Assembly (NCBI GenBank): GCA_031254195.1
Contig: JAIRUW010000059.1
Coordinates: forward strand, 1 to 38,867
Direction of reading: 5' to 3'
Source of the DNA: Oscillospiraceae bacterium
GTDB taxonomy: Bacteria > Bacillota > Clostridia > Oscillospirales > UBA929
DNA: 38,867 bases
The first letter of the stretch is position 1. Every line of letters begins with the position of its first letter. Below the pieces are notes generated by a model, which saw nothing but the letters and a program-made list of their open reading frames with translations, was not told the DNA's origin and did no database searches. Shown in pieces: positions 8,913 through 17,437 of the stretch. Both the position numbers and the translations under genes were made by a program.

Positions 8913-9773
8913 ATGTTAACGAACGAACGCAAACTGGAAATCTACACCGAACGCTTATGGCGGCTTGCCATCGACCTCGCGCTGCAATCGAGCTTAGGCG
9001 GCAAGGAGCGCTACGGCATCGCCGTGGTGGCGGAGGAAACCCGCAATATCAGCAAAAAACTGTATCACCTGCTGGAGACCAAGGACAGCGACGCGCTCCG
9101 CGCCTCGATCGGCGACGCCCTTGTACAGTTGCAGGCCCTTATGCTGAACGGCTGGCTGGAAATGCTGCGGGCATTCAAGGTTCATGAATCCGACAACCCC
9201 TACACGGGGCCGACCACCGTTTTGCTAGAGGAGATCAAGGATACGGCAAACGAGATTCGCCGTCTGTTCGGACTTCCCGATATGGGTGCCGATCTGCTTC
9301 AGCCGGAGTTGAAACACAAAAGCACCATCACCAATAGAAAATTGTTCCTGATGCAGATGTCAATCGGCGGGGTGCCGTTTGTGGAAAACGCTGTCTATGT
9401 CCAGGAAATCGCCACCTATATCGAGGGCGACATGCACTTCGGTATCCGCGATGGCCACCTGTATATACGCGGTATGGCTATACCGGTCATTGACTGCTAC
9501 AAGCGGTTCGGGCTTGAACGTCCTGGGGCGATTGACCGCAATGGACGGAAATGCGCTGTCATTATTGAAACCGTATGGGAGAACCAATCCGCGAAATACG
9601 CCGTGCTGGTAGACTCCCTGCCCCTTTCATTCGGCTTCTATACCTCCTTCTCGGAGGGGCAGAATGTAGACTCCCGCTCGGAGATTTTCACCAACCAATA
9701 CGTCCGCGCCAGCTGGGACACCGTTGACGACAGGCAGCAAATGCTGTTTCTTGATTGGAAAGCGCTGGCGTAG
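8913..9773 (+). CDS. CheW-domain protein with a chemoreceptor-tip-like segment
   Basis: A 286-residue soluble protein with ribosome binding site GAGGAGG. The C-terminal half (about 140-286) looks like a CheW domain: NRKLFLMQMSIGG, VYVQEIATYIEG and especially IRGMAIPVIDCYKRFGL (residues 185-201), which matches the conserved CheW strand-turn. The N-terminal half is predicted helical. At residues 34-50, YGIAVVAEETRNISKKL closely resembles the hairpin tip of methyl-accepting chemotaxis proteins (FAVVAxEVRNLA), the part that contacts CheW and CheA. No receptor membrane segment, CheA or CheY is in the window. It follows a sigma factor gene, so a role in controlling that factor is possible but only inferred. 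Confidence 0.7.
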   Translation: MLTNERKLEIYTERLWRLAIDLALQSSLGGKERYGIAVVAEETRNISKKLYHLLETKDSDALRASIGDALVQLQALMLNGWLEMLRAFKVHESDNPYTGPTTVLLEEIKDTANEIRRLFGLPDMGADLLQPELKHKSTITNRKLFLMQMSIGGVPFVENAVYVQEIATYIEGDMHFGIRDGHLYIRGMAIPVIDCYKRFGLERPGAIDRNGRKCAVIIETVWENQSAKYAVLVDSLPLSFGFYTSFSEGQNVDSRSEIFTNQYVRASWDTVDDRQQMLFLDWKALA

Positions 9774-9791
9774 GGGTATAAGGCATAGGTA

Positions 9792-9825
9792 AAATCGGCT
9801 GTCTGAACGGCAGCCGATTTATTTT
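9792..9825 (+). terminator. Rho-independent terminator after the CheW-domain gene
   Basis: A perfect 10-bp stem AAATCGGCTG/CAGCCGATTT (9792-9801, 9811-9820) with a 9-base loop, followed by ATTTT. A further hairpin, GGAGAGC/GCTCTCC (9839-9858), lies between it and the convergent acetyltransferase gene. Confidence 0.85.
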
Positions 9826-9879
9826 GCAGCTTTTATGTGGAGAGCACCGACGCTCTCCTTTCGTCCGATGTTTTAGACA

Positions 9880-10377
9880 TTAAATATCCAATTTCACGAT
9901 GACCTCATAATCATCTTCATCACCATCTATTTCTCCGGTTTCCACGAAACCAAACGATGCAAACAATGATTTTGACGCAATATTTTCCGGCGCCCATGAG
10001 GTATAAATGCGGTCTGCCTTTCCATATGGCATGGTTTTTATTTCGGTAATAATTATTTCAATCGCCTGTTTTGCGTAGCCTTTCCTTTGGTGATTTCTGT
10101 CGATAAGTATTCTCCATATAAAATAACACGGTAAAACAAGTGGCGGAGCTAAATCGCCGCCAAGTTCATCCGCATAAGTATACATCACAAAACCAACCAT
10201 TGTGTCATTATCATAAACGGCATAGGGTGTCGCAAAGCCACCATTTGTAATGCTTGCATAGGCTTCCGCAAGACTTTCTACATTGCTATCAACAAAGTTC
10301 TTTTGTTCCTCGGTAGTTTTAATGTCATAAATGCAAGTGCATAAATTTTGATGTGTGATTTTTCTAAGCGTCACCAT
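9880..10377 (-). CDS. GNAT acetyltransferase, BltD/PaiA-like
   Basis: A 165-residue acetyltransferase starting MVTLRKITHQNL, after AAGGAG on the minus strand; upstream in-frame ATG codons lie inside the preceding gene. The acetyl-CoA site is IWRILIDRNHQRKGYAKQAI, with the R/Q-x-x-G pattern, followed by IYTSWAPENIASKSLFASFGFVETGE. This layout resembles the spermidine/spermine acetyltransferases BltD and PaiA, so a polyamine or similar amine substrate is a reasonable guess, not proof. It is 31 bases downstream of the amidohydrolase gene, shares its AT-richer composition and is probably co-transcribed with it. Confidence 0.85.
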   Translation of the reverse strand: MVTLRKITHQNLCTCIYDIKTTEEQKNFVDSNVESLAEAYASITNGGFATPYAVYDNDTMVGFVMYTYADELGGDLAPPLVLPCYFIWRILIDRNHQRKGYAKQAIEIIITEIKTMPYGKADRIYTSWAPENIASKSLFASFGFVETGEIDGDEDDYEVIVKLDI

Positions 10378-10408
10378 TATATTTCTCCTTATCTTATTCG
10401 GTTTGCCT

Positions 10409-11653
10409 TTATAGCTTATACAGATTTTTCGGGTTTTGATATAACATGTGATGCGCCAAAGATATAGCTTTGTCAAGGGTCATAGCGCCGTCGCATACTT
10501 TTGTTGCAAGGGCTTTTGCCATTACCCGGCGGGCCAGTACCAGATGCCCGTATATTTTCTCCGCCACAGCATAATCGCCCCCGAACCCGATGATTTTAGT
10601 CCAAGGCACCATCTCTAACATCTCCGTCAGGGCGTCGCAGGCAAAATGGGGGGAGATAATGTATGTCCAGCACATGTTCATCCAGACGTTGCCCCTTGAC
10701 TTGCCCAGCATGATGGCTTCCCGTACATAAGGATAGCCCACATGATAGAGGTCAAAAGATACATCCGGGTAATGATCGAACATGAAAATGCCATGGGATG
10801 GATTCAATTCCCGGTAATTAAACCAATATCCGGTGTGTATACACGCCACCAAATCCTGTTCCTGCGCTTCACGGAGCAGCGCGTCATAAAAGACGTTGGC
10901 GATCGGGTTTTCCGGTGGGAGCCAGAGGGTTTTATCCTTTATGATCCGGGCGAACGCTTCCTTTGCCTCTGCCATATCAGGATATGACATGGGAAACACA
11001 GGAAACTTTATGCCGACGCCGCCGTGTTTTTTCACCTTCCGTACATGCAGACGGGCCGCGTCAACGAGATCCTCAACACTGCCGACATCCCTGCCGAGAA
11101 GGTCGGCGTATCCGGCAACAGACTCATAGGCACGTGGATTGTTGATCCAATTTGAGACTGGCGTAAGAAGCGGGTCGTCGGGATAGGAAAAAAGCGGTTT
11201 CTCCTCACGGTTCTGGCCTTGGTTCAAGCAGGTTTCGATGTTGCAAGCGTCTCTTATGACGTTTGCGTAAAGACCCGGCTTGCGTGCGTCTTTAATCCTT
11301 TGTGTAACAATTTCCACATTGCCGTCGGTAAGGCGGTTTTCCCCGTAAAAGCGCTCCATTGCGATATGAGCCGATTGGACATAGGTAGAATTGGAAATTG
11401 CCTCATAGTAAGGCTTAAACTCCCGCCAACGCTGCATGAGGGGCGCGTCGGAATCAAATACAATCTTTATCTTATCCTCTTTCATTCCCGCTGCTATCAA
11501 ATCGAAGCGGCAGTAATGGCGGAACATCATGAAGGCGTCTGCGTCAAATTTCAAACATTCTCTTTCAGGATATAAATGCTCATGCGTGTCAATAATAGTC
11601 ATTTTCTCAATTTCTTCATGGATAGCCTGTATATTACCTTCGAAAATCGTCAT
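10409..11653 (-). CDS. Amidohydrolase-family (TIM-barrel metal-dependent) protein
   Basis: A 414-residue protein with the metal-binding HxH motif IIDTHEHLYP near residue 23 and later histidine-containing strands VACIHTGYWFNY and VSFDLYHVGYPY, followed by IIGFGGDYAVAEKIYG near residue 360, where the last metal-ligand aspartate is expected. This is the amidohydrolase superfamily, in the part related to Amidohydro_2 and uronate-isomerase-like proteins. The substrate cannot be assigned. An AGGAGG ribosome binding site precedes the ATG. It lies 21 bases downstream of gpsA, but its composition is AT-richer than gpsA, which suggests it and the following acetyltransferase were acquired. Confidence 0.75.
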   Translation of the reverse strand: MTIFEGNIQAIHEEIEKMTIIDTHEHLYPERECLKFDADAFMMFRHYCRFDLIAAGMKEDKIKIVFDSDAPLMQRWREFKPYYEAISNSTYVQSAHIAMERFYGENRLTDGNVEIVTQRIKDARKPGLYANVIRDACNIETCLNQGQNREEKPLFSYPDDPLLTPVSNWINNPRAYESVAGYADLLGRDVGSVEDLVDAARLHVRKVKKHGGVGIKFPVFPMSYPDMAEAKEAFARIIKDKTLWLPPENPIANVFYDALLREAQEQDLVACIHTGYWFNYRELNPSHGIFMFDHYPDVSFDLYHVGYPYVREAIMLGKSRGNVWMNMCWTYIISPHFACDALTEMLEMVPWTKIIGFGGDYAVAEKIYGHLVLARRVMAKALATKVCDGAMTLDKAISLAHHMLYQNPKNLYKL

Positions 11654-11674
11654 AATTATCCTCCTGTATATACG

Positions 11675-12631
11675 CTACAGATAAAACTCACTTTTCGCGC
11701 TCCGCAGGAACAGCCCCGCCAGCGCTTCCTTCGGTTCCCTGCCGTGCTCGAAAATATCGTTGACGGCGGCACAGATGGGCAGATCCACGCCGCAGTCCCG
11801 CGACAGCTTCATCAGCGAACGGGCAGTGGCGACGCCTTCGGCCAGCTCGGCGTACGGCTCTCCGGTGATCCGGCACTCCCCGCAGCGACGGTTGTGAGAA
11901 TAGGGAGAGAAAAGGGTCGCCTGATAATCCCCCAAATGGCAGATGCCATAGATTGTGATCTCGCGCCCGCCCATCTTTGCGGCAAGGCGCGAGATTTCCC
12001 TTGCCCCCCGCGCCATCAAAACCCCTTTCAGGCTGGTCAGCCCCAGGCCGTCCAGCATCCCGGCGGCGAGCCCGACGACATTTTTCGCCGCGGCGCCGAT
12101 CTCGGTGCCGGTCAAATCCTCCCCATAGTAAAAACGGATTAGGCTGCCACTCAGCGAGTCGGCCAGTTCGTGGGTCAGCGCGGGGTCTTCGGAGTCGATG
12201 ACCATGCAGTTGGGGACGCCGCCGATAAAGTCCTGCGGGTGCCCCGGCCCAACCCATACGGCGACAGGGATCTGTCCCAAACACTGCGCCGCCACCTGGC
12301 TGAGGCGCAGCCCGGTGCCCTCCTCCAGCCCTTTCATACAGAGCACCAGCGGCCCGCGCGGTTTGTGCGGCAGGCCGGACAGTAGAGAACGAAGCTGCTG
12401 CGCGCCGACGGCAACCAGGGCAATGTCGCCGAACGCCAGCGCCTTGTCAATTCCGTCGGTCAGTTTTACGCTGTCTGGCAGCGTGACATAGCCGTTGGCG
12501 CGGTTTTGCGTCAGCTCCTCCAGCGATTTAGAGCCGGGGCGCCCCCACAGCAGCGCGTCATGCCCGTTTGACGCCGCATACCACGCGAGGAAGGACGCCC
12601 AGCGCCCGCTGCCAAGGACAGTGATCTTCAT
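11675..12631 (-). CDS. gpsA: NAD(P)H-dependent glycerol-3-phosphate dehydrogenase
   Basis: Reduces dihydroxyacetone phosphate to sn-glycerol 3-phosphate for membrane lipid synthesis. The protein has 318 residues, near the usual length. The Rossmann motif is ITVLGSGRWASFLAW at the N-terminus. The active-site lysine lies in IGAAAKNVVGLAAGMLDGLG, and GICHLGDYQATLFSPYSHNR is a variant of the conserved GLGDL-SxxSRNR region. GGAGG precedes the ATG by about 9 bases. It reads divergently from the DUF4352-type membrane protein gene. The second domain is more divergent than in model GpsA proteins, but the assignment is secure. Confidence 0.9.
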   Translation of the reverse strand: MKITVLGSGRWASFLAWYAASNGHDALLWGRPGSKSLEELTQNRANGYVTLPDSVKLTDGIDKALAFGDIALVAVGAQQLRSLLSGLPHKPRGPLVLCMKGLEEGTGLRLSQVAAQCLGQIPVAVWVGPGHPQDFIGGVPNCMVIDSEDPALTHELADSLSGSLIRFYYGEDLTGTEIGAAAKNVVGLAAGMLDGLGLTSLKGVLMARGAREISRLAAKMGGREITIYGICHLGDYQATLFSPYSHNRRCGECRITGEPYAELAEGVATARSLMKLSRDCGVDLPICAAVNDIFEHGREPKEALAGLFLRSAKSEFYL

Positions 12632-12687
12632 AAACCAGCCTCCGGTTTCATTTTTTACAAAAAAGTAATATTTTATAGTTTTTTAGA

Positions 12688-12716
12688 TTGACTTGCCGTA
12701 AAAATGGATATATAAT
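12688..12716 (+). promoter_or_regulatory. Strong sigma-A promoter of the DUF4352-type gene
   Basis: TTGACT (12688-12693) and a consensus TATAAT (12711-12716) with 17-bp spacing. The region is very AT-rich. The leader of about 60 bases contains a small CCC/GGG hairpin around a T run before the start codon. Confidence 0.8.
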
Positions 12717-12779
12717 ACTTAGCATGAGGATTTATGCCTGTTAGCTCCCATTTTTTGGGGATTATGGGGTGGTGAATAT

Positions 12780-14093
12780 ATGGATTTTGGATCCAAGCGG
12801 TCAAAAAGCGCTGCCAAAGCGCGCGACATAGAGCTTCTCAACCTGACGGGCGACAGCATATGCTTTGTGCCGTCCCACAGCCGGTATGCGCGTATCCTCC
12901 GCCTTGCCCGGGAAAACAATCCTTCCAACGCCCTGCCGGACAAGCTCTGCCGGGTCGGATGGGGGCTGTTTATCTTGCTCGCGGCCGCCGATCTTTTGGT
13001 ATGGGGCCTTCTCTTTGCCAATTCCACACTCGTTCTTGCCTCCTGGGCCATCCTGTCGGTTTTCGTCGCGCTTCCGGTACTGCTGACCGCATACATCCGG
13101 CAGGCGTTCGGCCTCGCGTCAGACCTCCATAAATTCCACAGCCCCTCGCTGACGCTGGCCCCCGACCGCCTCATTCTGGAAATGAAGCGCCACATGCTCT
13201 TCAGGGGGAAACACTCGCCCACCGTCCGCCGCGAGTTCCTCTACAGCCGGATTTCCCGCCTCGAATACGACCGCTCCGCCAAAACGCTCCGTGTCTCCTC
13301 CGCCGGGGCTTCCCCCGCGTCGCTGGAGATTGTCATGCTCTATGACAATTCCGACATCATCATCGGTGAGATCGAAAAGCGCAGCAATAGTTTCATCCAT
13401 CCGGCCATGCGCGGCGACGACTACGCCGACCTGCGCGACCTGCCCGGGCTCAAGCGCGAACGCGCTCTCCTGCGGCCGATGAGCGTTGCCGTTCTGGCTT
13501 TCTGCCTCGCCTCACTGCTGACGGTGCTTTCCATCCGTTCCCACAATCAAAACAATCCGTATCAGCCGTACCCGAAAACGCAGGAGGCTTTTCTGGTCGG
13601 CCGCTTCGGCGTCGGCGACACTGTCACGCTGGACGGCTGCGACATCACCTTAAACGGCGTCACCCGCGCCGGCAGCGACGCCCGCGGCGTCTGCTACCAA
13701 TTCCTCGTCACCCTGAACAACAAAAACGATTCGCCCATCCGCCTTCGCGCGGGGGAGCCGTATAAAGACAGCCCCGGCAACATCCTCTTCACCGCCGCTA
13801 CGGCGGAAGGCAAGACCATACCGCTGGAGACGACCGGCCCGCCGCCGGGGTACGTCAGCGTAAACCTTCCCTGCCCGCCGCGCCTGCCCGCGGGCAAAAA
13901 CATCAGCGTCACCTTTTTCGTCTGGGTCCCCGACAGCGCGGAAAGCGTGGAGATGGCGTTCAACAGCGATTACTGGCCGCCCACCGACATCCTGCGCGAC
14001 GTGACCTACACGGGTTCGATGGTCGATGCCGGCGGACGCCCGGTCAAGAGCAATGAGACGCGGTTTGTTTTGAACCGTTCGGCGCTGGACTAG
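12780..14093 (+). CDS. Membrane protein with PH-like middle and DUF4352-like C-terminus
   Basis: A 437-residue protein of unknown function. Two adjacent hydrophobic helices lie at about residues 58-77 and 81-103. A soluble segment (about 120-200) carrying basic and tyrosine-rich strands could be a PH-like domain; that is a guess from pattern only. A third helix, SVAVLAFCLASLLTVLSI, lies at about 233-250. The C-terminal 170 residues (FGVGDTVTLDGCDITLNGV, YQFLVTLNNKNDSPIRL, LPAGKNISVTFFVWVPDSAE) match the pattern of DUF4352, an Ig-like extracytoplasmic domain. The ATG at 12780 follows a GGGGTGGTG stretch. It is monocistronic, with a strong promoter and its own terminator. Confidence 0.75.
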   Translation: MDFGSKRSKSAAKARDIELLNLTGDSICFVPSHSRYARILRLARENNPSNALPDKLCRVGWGLFILLAAADLLVWGLLFANSTLVLASWAILSVFVALPVLLTAYIRQAFGLASDLHKFHSPSLTLAPDRLILEMKRHMLFRGKHSPTVRREFLYSRISRLEYDRSAKTLRVSSAGASPASLEIVMLYDNSDIIIGEIEKRSNSFIHPAMRGDDYADLRDLPGLKRERALLRPMSVAVLAFCLASLLTVLSIRSHNQNNPYQPYPKTQEAFLVGRFGVGDTVTLDGCDITLNGVTRAGSDARGVCYQFLVTLNNKNDSPIRLRAGEPYKDSPGNILFTAATAEGKTIPLETTGPPPGYVSVNLPCPPRLPAGKNISVTFFVWVPDSAESVEMAFNSDYWPPTDILRDVTYTGSMVDAGGRPVKSNETRFVLNRSALD

Positions 14094-14105
14094 CTCTTTG
14101 GGTAT

Positions 14106-14146
14106 CATAGCATAGAAAGCCCCCGCTTGCAAGAGCGGGGGCTTTG
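14106..14146. repeat. Dispersed terminator-like repeat, copy 1
   Basis: Starts CATAGCATAGAAAGC and contains the hairpin. It differs from the copy at 16370-16410 at only three positions, all G here and A there. It ends about 13 bases before the end of the insertion sequence. Confidence 0.8.
14116..14145 (+). terminator. Perfect 12-bp terminator hairpin
   Basis: Stem AAAGCCCCCGCT/AGCGGGGGCTTT with a 6-base loop, 22 bases after the DUF4352-type gene. It is part of a 41-base sequence that recurs at 16370-16410. Confidence 0.85.
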
Positions 14147-14159
14147 TCATCACGCCTAG

Positions 14160-15392
14160 CGCATGAAAGTGAATCTGAAGCAAAAAACAAGGGGGCTATT
14201 TTTTGACCTAGACCTCAAACAGTTTTCCGAAATATTTACGCGGATTCCAGCCAAGCATCTTGCGTTTGTTTTTCAAACTAACTCTATTTCGCCCAACATC
14301 AAGCAATTTGAGAATATTCAAGGCAAGTTTTCTCATGATATTCAGATTGTAAGCAACATGCTTATTCAACGTGTGGTCAGCGTCTTCCCGGAAAGTAACA
14401 TCCAAGTGCCAATGATAACTTTCTACCATCCAATGTCCTCTGATAGCCCGGGCGATTTCTTTTGCATCGGTTGGCAAGCTACTGATAAAATACCGCTTTT
14501 CTACTGTTGTATTCCCATTTTTCGTTATCGTATTACGTGTCATTGCAATGGATTTTAACCCTGCCCAGTCTTTCTTCTGTGAAAGCCAGCCTATGTCGTC
14601 TGTGTGCCAGTATTCACGCTGCTCTATACCGCCTCGGGCTTTTTCAAGTGTCTTGTGATACCCACACTTGCCCAATAATTCCGGGTCTTCAAAATATAAG
14701 GCAACATCATCATATAAAGATTCTTGATTTCTTTTCAGTGCAAGAACGTAATCCGCCTGTTTCTGCCTTATCTTTTTTACAATGTCCCGCTGTGTCCCCA
14801 TTGCGTCTGTCGTGATGATGTGTCCCTTGATATTTAGGTTTTTCAGAAGTTTCGGTATAGCCGTTATCTCATTGCTCTTGTCCTCAACACGCTCTTCGCC
14901 CAGGCAAAACCCATTTTCATCCACTGCGCTGACTATATGATTCGCTTTTTGCTCACTGTTACCATTACCGCATTGGGTTTTGCCATCTAAAGATAATATC
15001 TTGCGTACCTGCTCGCCTTCATTTATGTTCATCAGCTCGTTGAACCGATTTCTGAACTCTTGCAGATATTCAGGCGATAGCATCTCAAATGCACGCTCTA
15101 TTGTGTCGTGGGACGGGATGCCATACTCCAACACAAAATATTCCCGTAATAATTCCTCGTGTTCTCTGCAAAATACCTCGATTTCCTCTGGCTCATCGGC
15201 GTCTGCAAGCATGGCGAAAAACGATATGCCTATTATTTCATTGAGTTTATGCAGAACCTTAGATTGCTGCCGTGTGTCATAACTCTCCAATATCTTCAGA
15301 TAGTCCAGTGCTTCCTCCATTTGAACCAAGCCCCCTTTGGGCTTAGTTTACCATTTTCCTTTTATCTTGGTAATACTTTCTTAACTCATGCG
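14160..15392 (-). mobile_element. ISAs1-family insertion sequence (about 1.23 kb)
   Basis: Boundaries are set by CGCATGA at the left (14160) and its complement at the right (ending 15392); beyond this heptamer the two ends match only partly. The right end is strongly supported because the same 22 bases, beginning CGCATGAGTTAAGAAAG, open the second element at 38763. The left end is less sure. No target-site duplication is visible (left flank CACGCCTAG, right flank GGGGTCGTGG), so the element may be old or its flanks rearranged. Confidence 0.8.
14208..15320 (-). CDS. ISAs1-family transposase
   Basis: A DDE transposase of 370 residues. The N-terminal part contains the family's IIGISFFAMLADADEPEEIEVF-type segment. 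Catalytic acidic residues are expected in ILSLDGKTQCG (about residue 112), HIITTDAMGTQRDI and RGHWMVESYHWHLDV. The ATG at 15320 is chosen over a TTG at 15329 because AAAGGGGG lies about 10 bases upstream of the ATG and because the related element at the right edge starts at the equivalent ATG. The frame is intact, so the element could still move. Confidence 0.92.
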   Translation of the reverse strand: MEEALDYLKILESYDTRQQSKVLHKLNEIIGISFFAMLADADEPEEIEVFCREHEELLREYFVLEYGIPSHDTIERAFEMLSPEYLQEFRNRFNELMNINEGEQVRKILSLDGKTQCGNGNSEQKANHIVSAVDENGFCLGEERVEDKSNEITAIPKLLKNLNIKGHIITTDAMGTQRDIVKKIRQKQADYVLALKRNQESLYDDVALYFEDPELLGKCGYHKTLEKARGGIEQREYWHTDDIGWLSQKKDWAGLKSIAMTRNTITKNGNTTVEKRYFISSLPTDAKEIARAIRGHWMVESYHWHLDVTFREDADHTLNKHVAYNLNIMRKLALNILKLLDVGRNRVSLKNKRKMLGWNPRKYFGKLFEV

Positions 15393-15418
15393 GGGGTCGT
15401 GGCCTCTGTCATAAACAC

Positions 15419-16315
15419 TTATTGGCGTTCATGGACTCCGATTAACTTCGCATCAAAATCTCTGCCCGGATTCACCCAATCTTGTGCTTCAATGTTGAAG
15501 TGGTCAAGAATTTCGGCATATAGTAAATATTTGAACCTATGGCGATCCAACACGCCAAATGCGGATGATTCGATGTTTTCAAGGATGTTATTGGTTACGG
15601 TAAGAAAACTATCAAACTCTTCCGCTTCGCTCTGTGTGACGCGGTAATACTTGCCACTTCTGTCAGGAACATACCACCATTCTTCAGCGCCAACCGTTTC
15701 ACTTTTCATTATTTCTCTGCTTTTGAACCATTCTTCCCGTGCGTTCATTCCCGCAATAGCTTCTTTAGCAAGGCGCATCAACTCATCATTGGGAACAGGA
15801 TACCTGCCGTCAGCTTCTCCAACAGGATAATATGCGCCGGTATGCGCGGAGAATTTTAGGAAATAAATCCAACGGTCTCCTTTGTGCATAGGAGTAAGCT
15901 CCCCGAATAGAATGAACGCGCCACGCTCTTCATCAAAAGAATAGCGTTGCGTTATGGTTACCGTATCCCCTATTTTTACATCTCCTTTCAATACCTCTGT
16001 TACATAAAACTGATTGAGGGCAAGAGTATCGGCAACAATGTCCCTGCCAAAGTGGTCGCTATATTCATAAATGAGTTTTGACTCTGTTTCCGCCATAAAC
16101 TCACCTATAACGACTAAATCCGCGCTAAAATCTTCAAGAGCAGTTCCGCCCCAATCTGCGGGTTCCAGCAATTGCTGTAATGATTGGTAAATCATTCTGT
16201 CACCTTGAATCGCAACAACTTCCTTGATTTCAAAATCATCTTCTAACTGCTGACTTATTGTGCAAGCGGATAGTAGCAGTGCGATTGATAAGATGCCAAA
16301 AATTATTCTTTTCAT
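15419..16315 (-). CDS. Lipoprotein of unknown function
   Basis: A 298-residue protein with a lipoprotein signal: a charged start, a hydrophobic stretch, then LLSAC at residues 14-18 with cysteine 18 as the lipidated residue. The middle part contains FYVTEVLKGDVKIGDTVTI followed by GDRWIYFLKF, a pattern found in many uncharacterised Firmicutes lipoproteins and also seen in the neighbour at 16427. GGGGGTAAAGCA precedes the ATG. The gene ends 27 bases from the right end of the IS, with no terminator between them, so the IS probably replaced its original downstream region. It is AT-rich relative to the backbone. The function is unknown. Confidence 0.75.
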   Translation of the reverse strand: MKRIIFGILSIALLLSACTISQQLEDDFEIKEVVAIQGDRMIYQSLQQLLEPADWGGTALEDFSADLVVIGEFMAETESKLIYEYSDHFGRDIVADTLALNQFYVTEVLKGDVKIGDTVTITQRYSFDEERGAFILFGELTPMHKGDRWIYFLKFSAHTGAYYPVGEADGRYPVPNDELMRLAKEAIAGMNAREEWFKSREIMKSETVGAEEWWYVPDRSGKYYRVTQSEAEEFDSFLTVTNNILENIESSAFGVLDRHRFKYLLYAEILDHFNIEAQDWVNPGRDFDAKLIGVHERQ

Positions 16316-16369
16316 TGCTTTACCCCCATTTTTCAGCTATACTTGTTTTACCGGATAATCTAAATAAAG

Positions 16370-16410
16370 CATAGCATAGAAAGCCCCCGCTTACAAGAGC
16401 AGAGGCTTTG
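16370..16410. repeat. Dispersed terminator-like repeat, copy 2
   Basis: 38 of 41 bases are identical to 14106-14146. The hairpin (AAAGCC...GGCTTT) is weakened by two of the three G-to-A changes. It lies between the two lipoprotein genes and could attenuate or terminate the upstream one. Confidence 0.8.
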
Positions 16411-16426
16411 CATATACGCACTTTTC

Positions 16427-17290
16427 TCAATCAGCCTTTATCAAATTTGTAATCTCTTCAATCATTTTGGCATCGCTGATTGGAATAACGCTTTTGAGAG
16501 AGGATTGAACATGAACGCGGGAATCATCGCCGGATCGATTTGCCATAACGATGTAGGTTCCACCTAGCTCAACACTGCCTTTCATTAGGGTTACAATTAT
16601 ATCGCCGCTCTCCATAAAGTTGACTTCGCCGCCTTTTAGTATGCTAATCAACTCACAATAATAAGGACTGCCGTTGAACCGTCCTTCTTCCGGCAACTCC
16701 TTGACTTTGACTTCCAAAATAAACTCGGATTCGGCAACAACCGTCGCCATATCGTCAGAGGTGGTGTAATGTACGCCTTGCTCTTTCTCTGTAAATGCTG
16801 CTTCTCTGAGAAGTTCTTTTATGTCACCGGCATAACTCCTTGATATAGCCTCCCCATACATCGTTCCGGCGGCGGTGTCATGGGCAGGGATATGAATCCC
16901 TGTAAACGTAGTGTATAAAGGATAGTCATAGAAAAGAGAGTCATGCCTGTTCATAATAAGAAGATACTCTTCGCCAACTGTATACGCGTCTTTGTTTCTT
17001 AAATTAACAAGAAATATCCGTTTTTCAGGAATTTCACCACGTAATACCTCTTTTACCATAAACTCATACTCCACACTTGCCGCGGTTTCATGAACAGCTG
17101 CAAGCTCTGCGACAGCCGCGCAGTCACTGAGTTCAACGGCTTCGACAAAGGAAAGAGCCACCTCTGAAACATCCGTGCGCCCCACAAGGGCCGTTCCGGC
17201 TTCAGGCGTTTCATTGCCCGAACAGCCTCCGGCCAGCAATGCCAATGTCAGTATCAGCATAGCCATACATAACACGCTTGTTTTTCTCAT
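16427..17290 (-). CDS. Lipoprotein with internally duplicated domain, unknown function
   Basis: A 287-residue protein with the lipobox LAGGC (cysteine 23) after a hydrophobic signal. It appears to contain two copies of the same unit. The first is YEFMVKEVLRGEIPEKRIFLV then VGEEYLLIMNR (about residues 72-125). The second is YYCELISILKGGEVNF then GDIIVTLMKG and LGGTYIVMANRSG (about 205-255). The same unit occurs once in the downstream lipoprotein at 15419. AAGGTGAG precedes the ATG. It is probably exported and membrane-anchored. No enzymatic motif is visible. Confidence 0.75.
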   Translation of the reverse strand: MRKTSVLCMAMLILTLALLAGGCSGNETPEAGTALVGRTDVSEVALSFVEAVELSDCAAVAELAAVHETAASVEYEFMVKEVLRGEIPEKRIFLVNLRNKDAYTVGEEYLLIMNRHDSLFYDYPLYTTFTGIHIPAHDTAAGTMYGEAISRSYAGDIKELLREAAFTEKEQGVHYTTSDDMATVVAESEFILEVKVKELPEEGRFNGSPYYCELISILKGGEVNFMESGDIIVTLMKGSVELGGTYIVMANRSGDDSRVHVQSSLKSVIPISDAKMIEEITNLIKAD

Positions 17291-17381
17291 CTATGCTCAC
17301 CTTGTCTTATTAGACGATACTATTCGCTTTTTGTTCCAATGAATTATAGAGGGACCTCCTCGCAGTGAAAATCCTCAGACC

Positions 17382-17411
17382 TTGCGCAGGATCTATTCGA
17401 TGTGATATAGT
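17382..17411 (+). promoter_or_regulatory. Probable promoter of the dehydrogenase-addBA operon
   Basis: TTGCGC (17382-17387), an 18-bp spacer and TATAGT (17406-17411) with a TG one base before it (extended -10). A G-rich ribosome binding site follows at 17421-17430. Confidence 0.6.
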
Positions 17412-17437
17412 AAGCAAAAAGAGAGGGGGGCCATCCC

